Assembly: GCA_001673575.1 (NCBI GenBank)
Contig: LZME01000155.1
Span: 1-52,007, forward strand
Direction of reading: 5' to 3'
DNA from: Mycolicibacter heraklionensis
Lineage (GTDB): Bacteria > Actinomycetota > Actinomycetes > Mycobacteriales > Mycobacteriaceae
Length of the DNA: 52,007 bases
Shown here: one piece after another, positions 41,830-50,964 of the stretch
Position numbering within the stretch: the first letter of the stretch is position 1
How the letters are laid out: each line of letters opens with the position of its first letter
Notes under the pieces: model-generated
Told to the model about the DNA's origin: nothing
The model's input: only the letters and a program-made list of their open reading frames with translations
The model's database searches: none
Position numbers and translations under genes: made by a program

Positions 41830-43356
41830 ATGAAGCGCAATAATGCCTGGCGGGTGGGTGCCGGACTCCTCTCGACGGCCACCGCAGCAGCACTGGTCGT
41901 CCCGGCGACGCAGGCGGCAGCGGTGTCCGATATGACCGCGGCGTTGGCGGTCTCGCCGACGGCGTTGCCCACCTTTCCGTTCGGGGGCCCGCCCGGCGAC
42001 CCGTACGCATGCATGGATGTGGACGTATTCGGGTGCTCGATTGTGTTCGGCGGCAGTGGCATTCCGATACCGCACCAGGACTACATCGACGCGGTCAACG
42101 AGCGCTTTATTCAGCCGCTGAATCCCGGGTTCACCCCGCAGGCCCTGTTCACCCCCGAAGGGCTGCAGCCGTTTACCGGCGTCAAAACCTTGCCGCTGGA
42201 CGTATCGATGGCGCAGGGACTGACGATGCTGCAGCTCGCCGTCGACAAGCAGTTCGACTTGGGTCATGCCGTCAACCTCTACGGCTACTCGCAAAGTGCC
42301 TCGATCGACACGCTGCTGATGCGGCAGTATCTCGCCTTGCCCCCTGACCAACGGCCCGACGCCGACCAGCTCACGTTCACGTTCCTGGGCAACCCCAACA
42401 CCCCCAACGGCGGGCTGATGCAGATCTTCAACCTGCCGGAGTTCGGGGGATCGGTTCCCATCGCCTCACTGGGCCTAACCCTCAATGGCGCAACGCCGGA
42501 CGGTCCGTGGGCGACCAACAACTACACGCTGGAGTACGACGGCTTCGCGGACTTTCCGCGCTACCCGCTGAACATGCTTGCCAACCTCAATGCGGTCGCC
42601 GGGATCCTCTACACCCACAACCAATACCCGATGCTGCCGATGACGCCCGATGGCCAGCTCGCCAACGCGATCCTGCTGCCGGGCTCGGTGGACTACGTCG
42701 GTGAGCTGCCCGACGGCGTGACGGCCAGTACTGCGACCAACTACTGGATGATCCCGACCGAAGACCTTCCCTTGCTGGAGCCGTTCCGTGGCAGCCCGTT
42801 GGGGAACGCGATCGCCGACCTGGTGCAGCCATCCCTGCGGGTGCTGGTCAACCTGGGCTACGGGCAGATCGAACACGGCTGGGACGCGGGGCCGGCGAAC
42901 GTGCCAACTACGCTGGGATTGTTCCCCGACGTCAACCCCATGGATGTCTTGACGGCCTTGGTCAATGGCGCGCAACAGGGCTGGCAGGATTTCGTCCAAG
43001 ACTTGGGTTCGCTGTCGTCAGCCGTTGCGGACGGGCCCGACACTGCTGTGGATCTGGCCGCGTTAACGATGCCCAGCCTGGTCGACATCGCCAACGCATT
43101 CAGCGGCTCGATCTCCGCGATCAACGGGGCGTTGATGGTGACCGGGGACATCCTCAATGCGCTGACTACCACGCTGCCGGCGGCCATGGCCCAGGTCTTC
43201 TTCTCCGAACTCTCCCAAGGGAACCTGATCGACGCGATCGGTCTTCCCCTGGCCGCGGCCACCGGCCTGGGGTCGTTGGCGGCGGGCTTCGAGTTGATCG
43301 GCATCATGCACGCGACCTCCCAGATTCAGACGGAATTCGCGGGCCTGTTCGGCTGA
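41830..43356 (+). CDS. Secreted PE-PPE-domain esterase/lipase-like protein
   Basis: A 508-residue exported protein. A signal peptide (core AGLLSTATAAALVVPATQAAA) replaces the PE or PPE module. The PE-PPE domain (about 90-320) is an alpha/beta-hydrolase fold with the nucleophile elbow YGYSQSAS, the Asp region in YDGFADFPRYPLN and His in YTHNQYPML. The C-terminal 140 residues are Ala/Leu-rich amphipathic sequence ending in a hydrophobic stretch. Mycobacterial homologues are esterases acting at the cell envelope. TATAAA lies 7 nt before ATG, so the mRNA may be leaderless. The next gene converges 25 nt downstream. Confidence 0.87.
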   Translation: MKRNNAWRVGAGLLSTATAAALVVPATQAAAVSDMTAALAVSPTALPTFPFGGPPGDPYACMDVDVFGCSIVFGGSGIPIPHQDYIDAVNERFIQPLNPGFTPQALFTPEGLQPFTGVKTLPLDVSMAQGLTMLQLAVDKQFDLGHAVNLYGYSQSASIDTLLMRQYLALPPDQRPDADQLTFTFLGNPNTPNGGLMQIFNLPEFGGSVPIASLGLTLNGATPDGPWATNNYTLEYDGFADFPRYPLNMLANLNAVAGILYTHNQYPMLPMTPDGQLANAILLPGSVDYVGELPDGVTASTATNYWMIPTEDLPLLEPFRGSPLGNAIADLVQPSLRVLVNLGYGQIEHGWDAGPANVPTTLGLFPDVNPMDVLTALVNGAQQGWQDFVQDLGSLSSAVADGPDTAVDLAALTMPSLVDIANAFSGSISAINGALMVTGDILNALTTTLPAAMAQVFFSELSQGNLIDAIGLPLAAATGLGSLAAGFELIGIMHATSQIQTEFAGLFG

Positions 43357-43381
43357 CCCCGAGTGGGCCGGTATCAGACCT

Positions 43382-44764
43382 TTAGAACCCGAGGTCGAGC
43401 AATACGCTGATGGTGTCCACGACCAGTGGTTTGGTGGCCTCCAGGAATTCAGTCGTCATCGCGGTGATGAAGTCGGTCACTGCGGTGAACGCCTGCTGTA
43501 GGGGCTCGGGTAACTCTTGGTAGATCGCCGCGATAACGGCGTTGGGGATGATCAGCCCCTGATTGATCACGCCCGCGACCATCGTGGCCAGTTGGAGGTA
43601 GACCACCTCGGCGTCGGGTAGCAGGGGGGCGGTGTAGTCCGGCAGGGTGCCGTGGGCGTTGGCGGCGATCAGGTTGGCCAGTACCTCGGCAGCCAGCTTG
43701 GGCGTGCCGTCGTCGGTGAACAGGCCGAAGTTGGCCTCGTGGTTGAGAGCCCCGGTCACCAGGTCCTGGGCGCTGTAGACAAACGCCGGCCCGGCGAACG
43801 GGAGCTTGGACCAGGCGAGCAGGAAGTCCTCGAGGAAATTGGCCTGCACGGTCTCGCTCACACCGAACACCGGAGTGGTGGCATTGCCGTACTCGGTGGC
43901 CCAGATCTTCAGATCGCCGTCCCCATTGGCGGCCATGATCGCATTCAATGCCTGGACCTGCTCCAGAGGTGAGTTGGTCACGCCCAAGCCGGCGGAGAAC
44001 GGCAGCGTGTAGTGGTACGGGTGGTAGCTCACCGCGTCGAAATAGCCGTGGGCCCCGCTGGCATACATCTGCTCCAGGAACTCTTGGGGACTGACGCTGA
44101 CCCCGGCGATGGTGGTGGTCGCGCCCAATGCTCCCGCCAGCACAATGGCGTCGGGGTCGACCGCTTTGATCGCGGTGTAGGCCGCCTGCAACACGGTGGT
44201 GTAGGTCTCGGCGCTGACTGGGGAGTAGAAGATCACCCCGTTGGGTTCATTCCAGATCTCGTAGGACGAGATCTCGCTGCCGTACCGTTGGGCCACCTCG
44301 GCGGCGAAATTCGCATAGGCGGTCGGGTCGGGCGCGCCCGAGATGAGGGGGCCGTCCCAGGCGGGGTTCCCGCTGATGGCGCCGGTGATCGTGAAGCCCA
44401 TCGAATGCGCCGTGTTGATGACGTTGTCCATCTGGGACCAGTCATAGGTGGTGGCCGTGGGCTGAATGTAGAGCCACGGCACGGCGAGGCGCAGATCGGT
44501 GACCCCGAGGTCGCGGATCTCGCTGAGTTGGGCGACGAGGTCGGTCTGGTTCAGGTTGTACAGGTCGGAATCGGCCACTCCGAATACGTGAGTGGTGACA
44601 TCGCTGGTCTCGGCGTTGACCAGCGTGATGGTTTCGAAGTGGATCACCTGCGGCGCCACGATCGGCGGGGCCCCGCCGGGGTGTGCCGTCGGCGCGCTGG
44701 CGGCGCCGGTCAGGGTTGAGGCGGCCAGGATGGCCGCGGCAAGTGCCGTGTGGATGCGACGCAC
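43382..44764 (-). CDS. Secreted GH5/GH39-like glycoside hydrolase
   Basis: A 460-residue exported glycosidase. From GTG 44764 the N-terminus is a signal peptide (RRIHTALAAAILAASTLTGAASA); an earlier GTG at 44821 would add a polar extension. The TIM barrel (about 55-370) shows the acid/base Glu in SYEIWNEPNG and the nucleophile Glu in KIWATEYGNA, plus SYHPYHY, as in PslG- and cellulase-type clan A enzymes. The last 90 residues form a hydrophobic helical tail (LATMVAGVINQGLIIPNAVIA) like those of mycobacterial envelope proteins. Its target may be a cell-wall or biofilm polysaccharide; this is inference. Confidence 0.82.
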   Translation of the reverse strand: MRRIHTALAAAILAASTLTGAASAPTAHPGGAPPIVAPQVIHFETITLVNAETSDVTTHVFGVADSDLYNLNQTDLVAQLSEIRDLGVTDLRLAVPWLYIQPTATTYDWSQMDNVINTAHSMGFTITGAISGNPAWDGPLISGAPDPTAYANFAAEVAQRYGSEISSYEIWNEPNGVIFYSPVSAETYTTVLQAAYTAIKAVDPDAIVLAGALGATTTIAGVSVSPQEFLEQMYASGAHGYFDAVSYHPYHYTLPFSAGLGVTNSPLEQVQALNAIMAANGDGDLKIWATEYGNATTPVFGVSETVQANFLEDFLLAWSKLPFAGPAFVYSAQDLVTGALNHEANFGLFTDDGTPKLAAEVLANLIAANAHGTLPDYTAPLLPDAEVVYLQLATMVAGVINQGLIIPNAVIAAIYQELPEPLQQAFTAVTDFITAMTTEFLEATKPLVVDTISVLLDLGF

Positions 44765-44873
44765 AGTGAGCAACGGGACCGCCTCGACAGTGATGGTGAG
44801 GGTTGAGCGTATCGCCGACACGGGAGAAATTCAGGTCCCGCCCAAGCCGCTCTCACGTGAGCGTTCAAGGCGG

Positions 44874-46103
44874 CTAACCCGCGCCGCCGCGCCAACGCAG
44901 GGCTTCCAACGCCACCGCGACATAGAGGCTGCTATCTTCCAACGGCTTCGGCAACAGCTCCTCGGCCCGAGCAATCCGACGCAGCAACGTATTTCGATGA
45001 ATAAACAGGTGGGCGGCCGCGCGCGAGGCGTTGCACTGCTGATGCACGAACGTCAGGACGGTCTGCTGCAGTTCGGCGTCGGCCGACGCGAAGTCGCCGA
45101 GCGTTCGCGTAATGAACCGGTCCGTCCATTCCGGCTCGGCACTGATCAAGGCGACAAGCTCGATGTCAGCAAACCGGGCCACCCGCTGGGTGGACTTCAG
45201 CCGCATCATCATGCGCTGTGCCGTGATGGCGTCGAGGTGGCTGCGGCGAAAGCCGTCGAGGCCGGGTGCCGTTGTCCCGATCGCGATCTGTACTCCGGGC
45301 AGGTCGCGCACCGCGGTAGAGACGACGGTCAGATCAGGGCCTGCCGGGCCGGGAACCCACACCCAGCGGGTCGCTGCGCTGGCGAGCACCGACAGTGCGC
45401 GCTGCTCGTTGTCGGTCCGTATCAAGGCCTCGGCGGCGGCATCGAGGTCGGACAGGTTGGTGGTCGACTCGTCTCCCCAGATCACTGCCGCGGTATGGCT
45501 TTGGTCGAGGCGATAGCCGAGCCGGCTTTCGGCGCGTTGTTTGGTGATCGCCGCCCCGTCCAGGATCAGTGCGACCGTCTCGCGGCGCTCGGCGTGGGTA
45601 CCTCGAGTGAGGGCTTCACGTTCGACCTGCATCTGCTCGCCGATCCCCGCGATGGTGGCATCGATGAACGAGGTCAACGACCGGGCCGTGACGTCGAGCA
45701 GTTCGCGCAGTTCGTCGGAGTCGTTCGTGAGCTTGAACGCGGTCTGCATCCACGACCGCCACGCCACATTGGTTCCCACTCGGTAGGCATCGAGGACGGC
45801 CGATTCATCAAGGCCCCGGCGAAATCCGTCGCGGACGATAAGCAGTGACTCCGTCGCGAGATTGGCCGGCACGGGTTCGCCGGGGTGGCTGACATTGGCG
45901 GCCGCCCAGTGCAGCAGGTTGGCGCGGTTGCTGCGGCGGATGCCTTCGGCAAGCACCGGATCGGAAGCTATGGCCCGCGTGTATACCGCCGACAGGGTGG
46001 CCTCGTGCAGCTCGTCGAGTGACTCCGGGGGAGCGCTGATCATCAGCTGGGCGCCGTGCCGGATCAGCTCGCATACCGGCTCGGATGGCCGTGCCCAATC
46101 CAT
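44874..46103 (-). CDS. PucR/CdaR-type helix-turn-helix regulator
   Basis: A 409-residue regulator. The C-terminal PucR helix-turn-helix is CNASRAAAHLFIHRNTLLRRIARAEEL (about 355-385). The N-terminal 200 residues are helical (LDELHEATLSAVYTRAIASDPVLAE, then DESAVLDAYRVGTNVAWRSWM), and the middle is GGDEF-like. ATG 46103 lies 6 nt after TAAGTT (minus strand), so the message is probably leaderless. A perfect 15-bp palindrome lies 20-34 nt upstream. It is divergent from the DUF1254/DUF1214 gene and the obvious candidate to control it. A CTCACGTGAG palindrome (44852-44861) lies just past its 3' end. Confidence 0.86.
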   Translation of the reverse strand: MDWARPSEPVCELIRHGAQLMISAPPESLDELHEATLSAVYTRAIASDPVLAEGIRRSNRANLLHWAAANVSHPGEPVPANLATESLLIVRDGFRRGLDESAVLDAYRVGTNVAWRSWMQTAFKLTNDSDELRELLDVTARSLTSFIDATIAGIGEQMQVEREALTRGTHAERRETVALILDGAAITKQRAESRLGYRLDQSHTAAVIWGDESTTNLSDLDAAAEALIRTDNEQRALSVLASAATRWVWVPGPAGPDLTVVSTAVRDLPGVQIAIGTTAPGLDGFRRSHLDAITAQRMMMRLKSTQRVARFADIELVALISAEPEWTDRFITRTLGDFASADAELQQTVLTFVHQQCNASRAAAHLFIHRNTLLRRIARAEELLPKPLEDSSLYVAVALEALRWRGGAG

Positions 46104-46109
46104 GGCTAC

Positions 46110-46137
46110 AACTTATATCGGTGGTGCATTATGCACC
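46110..46137. promoter_or_regulatory. PucR promoter with perfect palindromic operator
   Basis: GGTGCAT-T-ATGCACC (46123-46137) is a perfect 15-bp palindrome. TAAGTT (46115-46110, minus strand) is the presumed -10, so the palindrome covers about -20 to -34 of the PucR promoter and also lies upstream of the divergent secreted-protein gene. Autoregulation and control of that gene are likely. Confidence 0.55.
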
Positions 46138-46212
46138 GGGCATCGGTTCTATTGGGTGATAAATGCTCTTTCGCGTCCGCCTCGGTTCCCCGAACAATCA
46201 GGTCGCTATCAG

Positions 46213-46226
46213 GTGACAGCCGTCAC
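46213..46226 (+). promoter_or_regulatory. CRP-like palindrome upstream of the DUF1254/DUF1214 gene
   Basis: GTGA-CAGCCG-TCAC (46213-46226) fits the GTGA-N6-TCAC core of cAMP receptor protein sites and is followed by A. A second inverted repeat, AGGTGA/TCACCT (46211-46216 and 46230-46235), overlaps it. It lies about 30 nt before the start codon, so a bound protein would more likely repress than activate. Confidence 0.35.
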
Positions 46227-46255
46227 AGCTCACCTTGACCACACTGGAGGACCAC

Positions 46256-48211
46256 ATGTCGCGCATCGGATCCACACAACGCGCAGCCGTCGAGCGCGCC
46301 AACGAAAAGGCCGTTCAGCGGCGCCGAGTGCGGCAGCGGCTGCGCGTCCTCGCCGCCACCGCGCCGGGGGCGGTGGCCGGGGCACTGGCGATGACGTTGG
46401 CGACCCCGCACGCGGTCGCCGCGACCGGGCCGACGGCGGCAATGCAATCGATCATCGACCAACTGCTTGACGCGCAGCAGCAGGTGTACGACACGAACAG
46501 CCAATACCCGTTCATCATTCCGTCGGATCTTGACTCGCTGCCGCGGTACATCCAGGGCCTGTCAGCCACCGAGCTGGTGCTGCAGTACGGCGAGATGTAC
46601 AACCCCAATACCGGAATCCAGTGGATGCTCGGATTCCCGTGGGACGCCAACTCGGCCGACCCGGGACAGTTCTACATCCTGGTGAACCCGGACAACCAGT
46701 ACGGCGTCATCCCGATCAGCGCCGACGGCACGTACACGATGACGGTCCACCCCGGTCCCGGCAGCCTCGACGTGTCGTTCACAACACTGTCCGGCACGAT
46801 CGGCTCACAGCAGGGCTACCTGCCGACCGGCCAGGTGCTCAGTCTGTCCGGGGCTACGCCGAACGCCGACGGCAGCTACACGATCACCTTCAGCCCGACG
46901 CCGCACGACGGTAACTGGATCGACACCACCGGCGCCGAAACCATGCTCATTCGCAACTCCATCGGTGACGCCGGACTTCCGCACGACTTCTTCTCGCTCC
47001 AGCAGGAGGGCGTCGCGCCGACCTACCACCTGCCGTTCCTCTCGGACGAGCAGCTGACGACGCTGTTGAGCAACGTCGCCAGGGACATCCCCACAACCAA
47101 CGCCGACGCCGTCTACTACGACCAGACCGCGATCCCGAACAAGCTCCCGGTCAACTGGATGACGCCGGTCGCATCGTCCACCACCGCGATCAACGGGCTC
47201 ATGCCCGGTCAATACAGCACAATGGGGCACTTCCGCCTCGATGACGACGAGGCACTGATCATCAAGGTGCCCAACCTCGACGCCCGGTACTCCGGACTCG
47301 AGCTGGCCAACGCGTGGGGGCAGAACGTCCCGATCGTGACCGCGCAGGGCAGCCTGAACAGCACCCAGACATTCGCCGATCCCGACGGCTACACCTACTA
47401 CGTCGTCAGCGCCAAGGACCCCGGCGTCGCCAACTGGATCGACACCGGTGGCCTCGCCAACGGCATGCTCGGAGTTCGCTGGCAGGGCGTCGAGGGCAAT
47501 CCGACGGGCTCCCAGACGTTTTCCCAGGTGGTGAACGTCGCCGATGTCAAGGATTACCTGCCGGCGGATCATCCCCTGGTCAGCCCCGAAGAGCAGGCGG
47601 CGCTGCTGCACGAGCGCCTATTCAATTGGAACTACAACCAGGACCAGGACCACGACATCTCCTGGCTGGGGGCCAACCTCCTGCGCTACCAGGTCGTGGC
47701 CGCGATGGGCGAGGAGAATTTCGAGAAGATCTTCGGCAGCCAGGTTGACGTGCCGACGATCTGGGACCGGATGACCGACCCTGCGCTGATGCCACACCTG
47801 GACGCCGTTGCCTCCGAGTTTCTGACCAACCCGGCCGGCGCCATGGCGGCGTTCGTCGGCAATATGCCGTTGGCGTTCAAAGACATCGAGATACCGATGC
47901 TGCTGGCCATGATGAGTTCGAAGGCAGTCGCGGACCAGACCTGGCAGGGCCTGCAGGGCGACTTCAGTTCCGGTGACTGGACGCAGGCCTGGACAACGCT
48001 GACCGGTGGTCTGGAAAGGCTGGGGACGGTCTTCGAGGTGGCCTGGGACGACCCGACCACCGGCATTGTCGCGGGCCTGCTCAACGCCCGCGACGACATG
48101 GCGACCGGAATCCTGAACGCCGGCAACAGCTTCGACCTGAGCTCCTACTCGCCGTTGATGGAGTCACTGGTCGACCTGAACCAGCAGGTCATGGCGGCCC
48201 TGATGGGCTGA
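46256..48211 (+). CDS. Secreted DUF1254/DUF1214-domain protein
   Basis: A 651-residue exported protein. The N-terminus is long and basic (QRRRVRQRLRVLAATAPGAV) with a hydrophobic core ending HAVA near residue 55, a Tat-like signal peptide without a clear twin-Arg consensus. The body has the DUF1254-like first part (LPRYIQGLSATELVLQYGEMYN) and the DUF1214 region around DPDGYTYYVVSAKDPGVANW and LANGMLGVRWQ. A 180-residue hydrophobic/amphipathic C-terminal part follows. The function of these domains is unknown. ATG 46256 has GGAGG 6 nt upstream. It is divergent from the PucR gene and has a CRP-like site in its leader. Confidence 0.82.
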   Translation: MSRIGSTQRAAVERANEKAVQRRRVRQRLRVLAATAPGAVAGALAMTLATPHAVAATGPTAAMQSIIDQLLDAQQQVYDTNSQYPFIIPSDLDSLPRYIQGLSATELVLQYGEMYNPNTGIQWMLGFPWDANSADPGQFYILVNPDNQYGVIPISADGTYTMTVHPGPGSLDVSFTTLSGTIGSQQGYLPTGQVLSLSGATPNADGSYTITFSPTPHDGNWIDTTGAETMLIRNSIGDAGLPHDFFSLQQEGVAPTYHLPFLSDEQLTTLLSNVARDIPTTNADAVYYDQTAIPNKLPVNWMTPVASSTTAINGLMPGQYSTMGHFRLDDDEALIIKVPNLDARYSGLELANAWGQNVPIVTAQGSLNSTQTFADPDGYTYYVVSAKDPGVANWIDTGGLANGMLGVRWQGVEGNPTGSQTFSQVVNVADVKDYLPADHPLVSPEEQAALLHERLFNWNYNQDQDHDISWLGANLLRYQVVAAMGEENFEKIFGSQVDVPTIWDRMTDPALMPHLDAVASEFLTNPAGAMAAFVGNMPLAFKDIEIPMLLAMMSSKAVADQTWQGLQGDFSSGDWTQAWTTLTGGLERLGTVFEVAWDDPTTGIVAGLLNARDDMATGILNAGNSFDLSSYSPLMESLVDLNQQVMAALMG

Positions 48212-48229
48212 TCCGGAACTGGCCACGCG

Positions 48230-48272
48230 CCGTGCCGCCTTCCCGCGGGAGTCCCGTGGGGAGGCGGCACGG
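48230..48272. terminator. Hairpin downstream of the DUF1254/DUF1214 gene
   Basis: CCGTGCCGCCT (48230-48240) pairs with AGGCGGCACGG (48262-48272) and is extended by CCC/GGG after one mismatch, giving a 14-bp interrupted stem with a 13-nt loop. No T run follows. It separates the gene from the monooxygenase. Confidence 0.5.
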
Positions 48273-48337
48273 GCGTTGACGGACTCCAGTGCGGCAAACA
48301 CACTGAACATCGATACCCCACAAGGGAGGAATGCGCG

Positions 48338-49849
48338 ATGACGCTGACCGATCACACCACTGAGGACGCCGTCCGTCGGGCGCCGGTACACACCCGGGCG
48401 CTCATCATCGGGACCGGATTCTCGGGCCTAGGCATGGCCATTGCGCTGCAGAAGCAGGGTGTGGAGTTCCTCATTCTGGAAAAGGCTGACGAGATCGGCG
48501 GGACGTGGCGGGACAACACCTACCCGGGTTGCGCCTGCGACGTGCCGTCGCACCTCTATTCGTTCTCGTTCGAGCCGAAGGCCACCTGGAGCCGACTGTT
48601 CTCCCCGCAGCCGGAGATCCTGGACTACCTCAAGGGCGTCACCGACAAGTACGGCCTGCGTCGCCATATCCGCTTCGGTTCGAAAGTGACCCGCGCGGCG
48701 TGGGCTGATGAAGAGTTCCGCTGGCATGTGTTCACCGAAGACGGCCAGGAATACGTGGCCCAGTTCGTGGTCTCTGGAGTCGGCGGTCTGCACATCCCAC
48801 GACTACCCGATATCGATGGAATCGACGAATTTGCCGGTACTGCATTCCATTCCGCGCAGTGGGACCACGGCGTGGACCTGACTGGTAAGCGGGTAGCGGT
48901 GATCGGAACCGGCGCCAGCGCGATCCAGATCGTGCCCGCGATCGTCGACCGGGTCGCTGAACTGCAGCTCTATCAGCGCACCCCGGCTTGGGTGGTACCG
49001 GTGCCGCATCATCAGCTACCGGATGCGGTGCGACAGGCGTTCGCGGTGGTGCCAGGACTGCGCTACGCAGTGCGGGCAGCCATCTACTGGGCGCTGGAAG
49101 GTGTCGGATTCGCGATGACCAAGCGGCCCGGCCTGCTGCGTCTGATCGAGGCGGTCGGCAAGCTCAACATCCGTCGACAGGTCCGCGACAAAGAGCTGCG
49201 CCGCAAGCTGACGCCACAGTACCGGGCCGGGTGCAAGCGAATTCTCTACTCCGGCAACAACTACTACCGCGCGGTGGCCGACCCGAAGACCACGCTGGTG
49301 ACCGACCGGATCACCCGCATCACCCGGGACGGCATCGTCACCGCCGACAACGTGGAACACGCCGCCGACGTCATCATCTACGCCACCGGATTCCATGTCA
49401 CCGACTCCTACACCTACGTCGGCATCACCGGTCCGAACGGAGAGGATCTGGTCGAGCGCTGGAACCGCGAAGGGGTCCAGGCGCATCGCGGTATCGCCGT
49501 GGCCGACATGCCCAACCTGTTCTTCCTGCTCGGCCCCAATACCGCGCTCGGCCACACCTCGGTGGTGTTCATGATCGAGTCGCAGATCCGCTACGTCGCC
49601 CAGGCGATCGCCGCGGCCGACCAAGCCGGTGCGCAGGCGTTGGCGCCGAGTCGGGCGGCCCAGGACCGCTACAACGCCGAGCTGCAGGACAAGCTCGCCG
49701 GTTCGGTGTGGATCACCGGCGGTTGCAACAGTTGGTATCTGGACGAGCACGGCGTCAACCGGACCCTGTGGAGCGGCATGACCTGGCAGTATTGGCAGGC
49801 CACCCGCACGTTGCGGGCGGGCGAATACCGTTTTTCCGGCGTGCGCTGA
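48338..49849 (+). CDS. Flavin-containing (Baeyer-Villiger-type) monooxygenase (Rv3049c-like)
   Basis: A 503-residue class B flavin monooxygenase using FAD and NADPH. The FAD motif is IIGTGFSGLGMAIAL (about 23-37), EIGGTWRDNTYPGCACDVPS follows, and the Baeyer-Villiger fingerprint is FAGTAFHSAQWD, with D in the last place. The NADPH motif is VIGTGASAIQIVPAI near 190, and ATGF marks the second FAD contact. It should insert oxygen into a ketone or oxidise a heteroatom; the substrate is unknown. GGGAGG is 8 nt upstream of ATG. It adjoins nrdF2 as in M. tuberculosis, where it follows the TetR gene directly. Confidence 0.92.
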   Translation: MTLTDHTTEDAVRRAPVHTRALIIGTGFSGLGMAIALQKQGVEFLILEKADEIGGTWRDNTYPGCACDVPSHLYSFSFEPKATWSRLFSPQPEILDYLKGVTDKYGLRRHIRFGSKVTRAAWADEEFRWHVFTEDGQEYVAQFVVSGVGGLHIPRLPDIDGIDEFAGTAFHSAQWDHGVDLTGKRVAVIGTGASAIQIVPAIVDRVAELQLYQRTPAWVVPVPHHQLPDAVRQAFAVVPGLRYAVRAAIYWALEGVGFAMTKRPGLLRLIEAVGKLNIRRQVRDKELRRKLTPQYRAGCKRILYSGNNYYRAVADPKTTLVTDRITRITRDGIVTADNVEHAADVIIYATGFHVTDSYTYVGITGPNGEDLVERWNREGVQAHRGIAVADMPNLFFLLGPNTALGHTSVVFMIESQIRYVAQAIAAADQAGAQALAPSRAAQDRYNAELQDKLAGSVWITGGCNSWYLDEHGVNRTLWSGMTWQYWQATRTLRAGEYRFSGVR

Positions 49850-49862
49850 CCCGACACGCAGA

Positions 49863-49910
49863 CCACAACTTCTTGTGTTGGCGCGGGTTGTCGGCCCCCA
49901 GGGGTAGTGT
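49863..49910 (+). promoter_or_regulatory. Pair of NrdR-box-like elements upstream of nrdF2
   Basis: CCACAACTTCTTGTGT (49863-49878) and CCCCCAGGGGTAGTGT (49895-49910) match ACACWATATATWGTGT in 12 and 9 of 16 positions, with starts 32 bp apart, the same spacing as upstream of nrdH. They lie 37-85 nt before the nrdF2 GTG, so nrdF2 probably has its own NrdR-controlled promoter. Confidence 0.6.
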
Positions 49911-49935
49911 CAGAGGCCTAGATTTCAGCGGGTGA

Positions 49936-50922
<987 letters not shown>

Positions 50923-50964
50923 GGTTTGGTCGGGCACATCAAGTCCGGCCACTGAGGACGTCCA

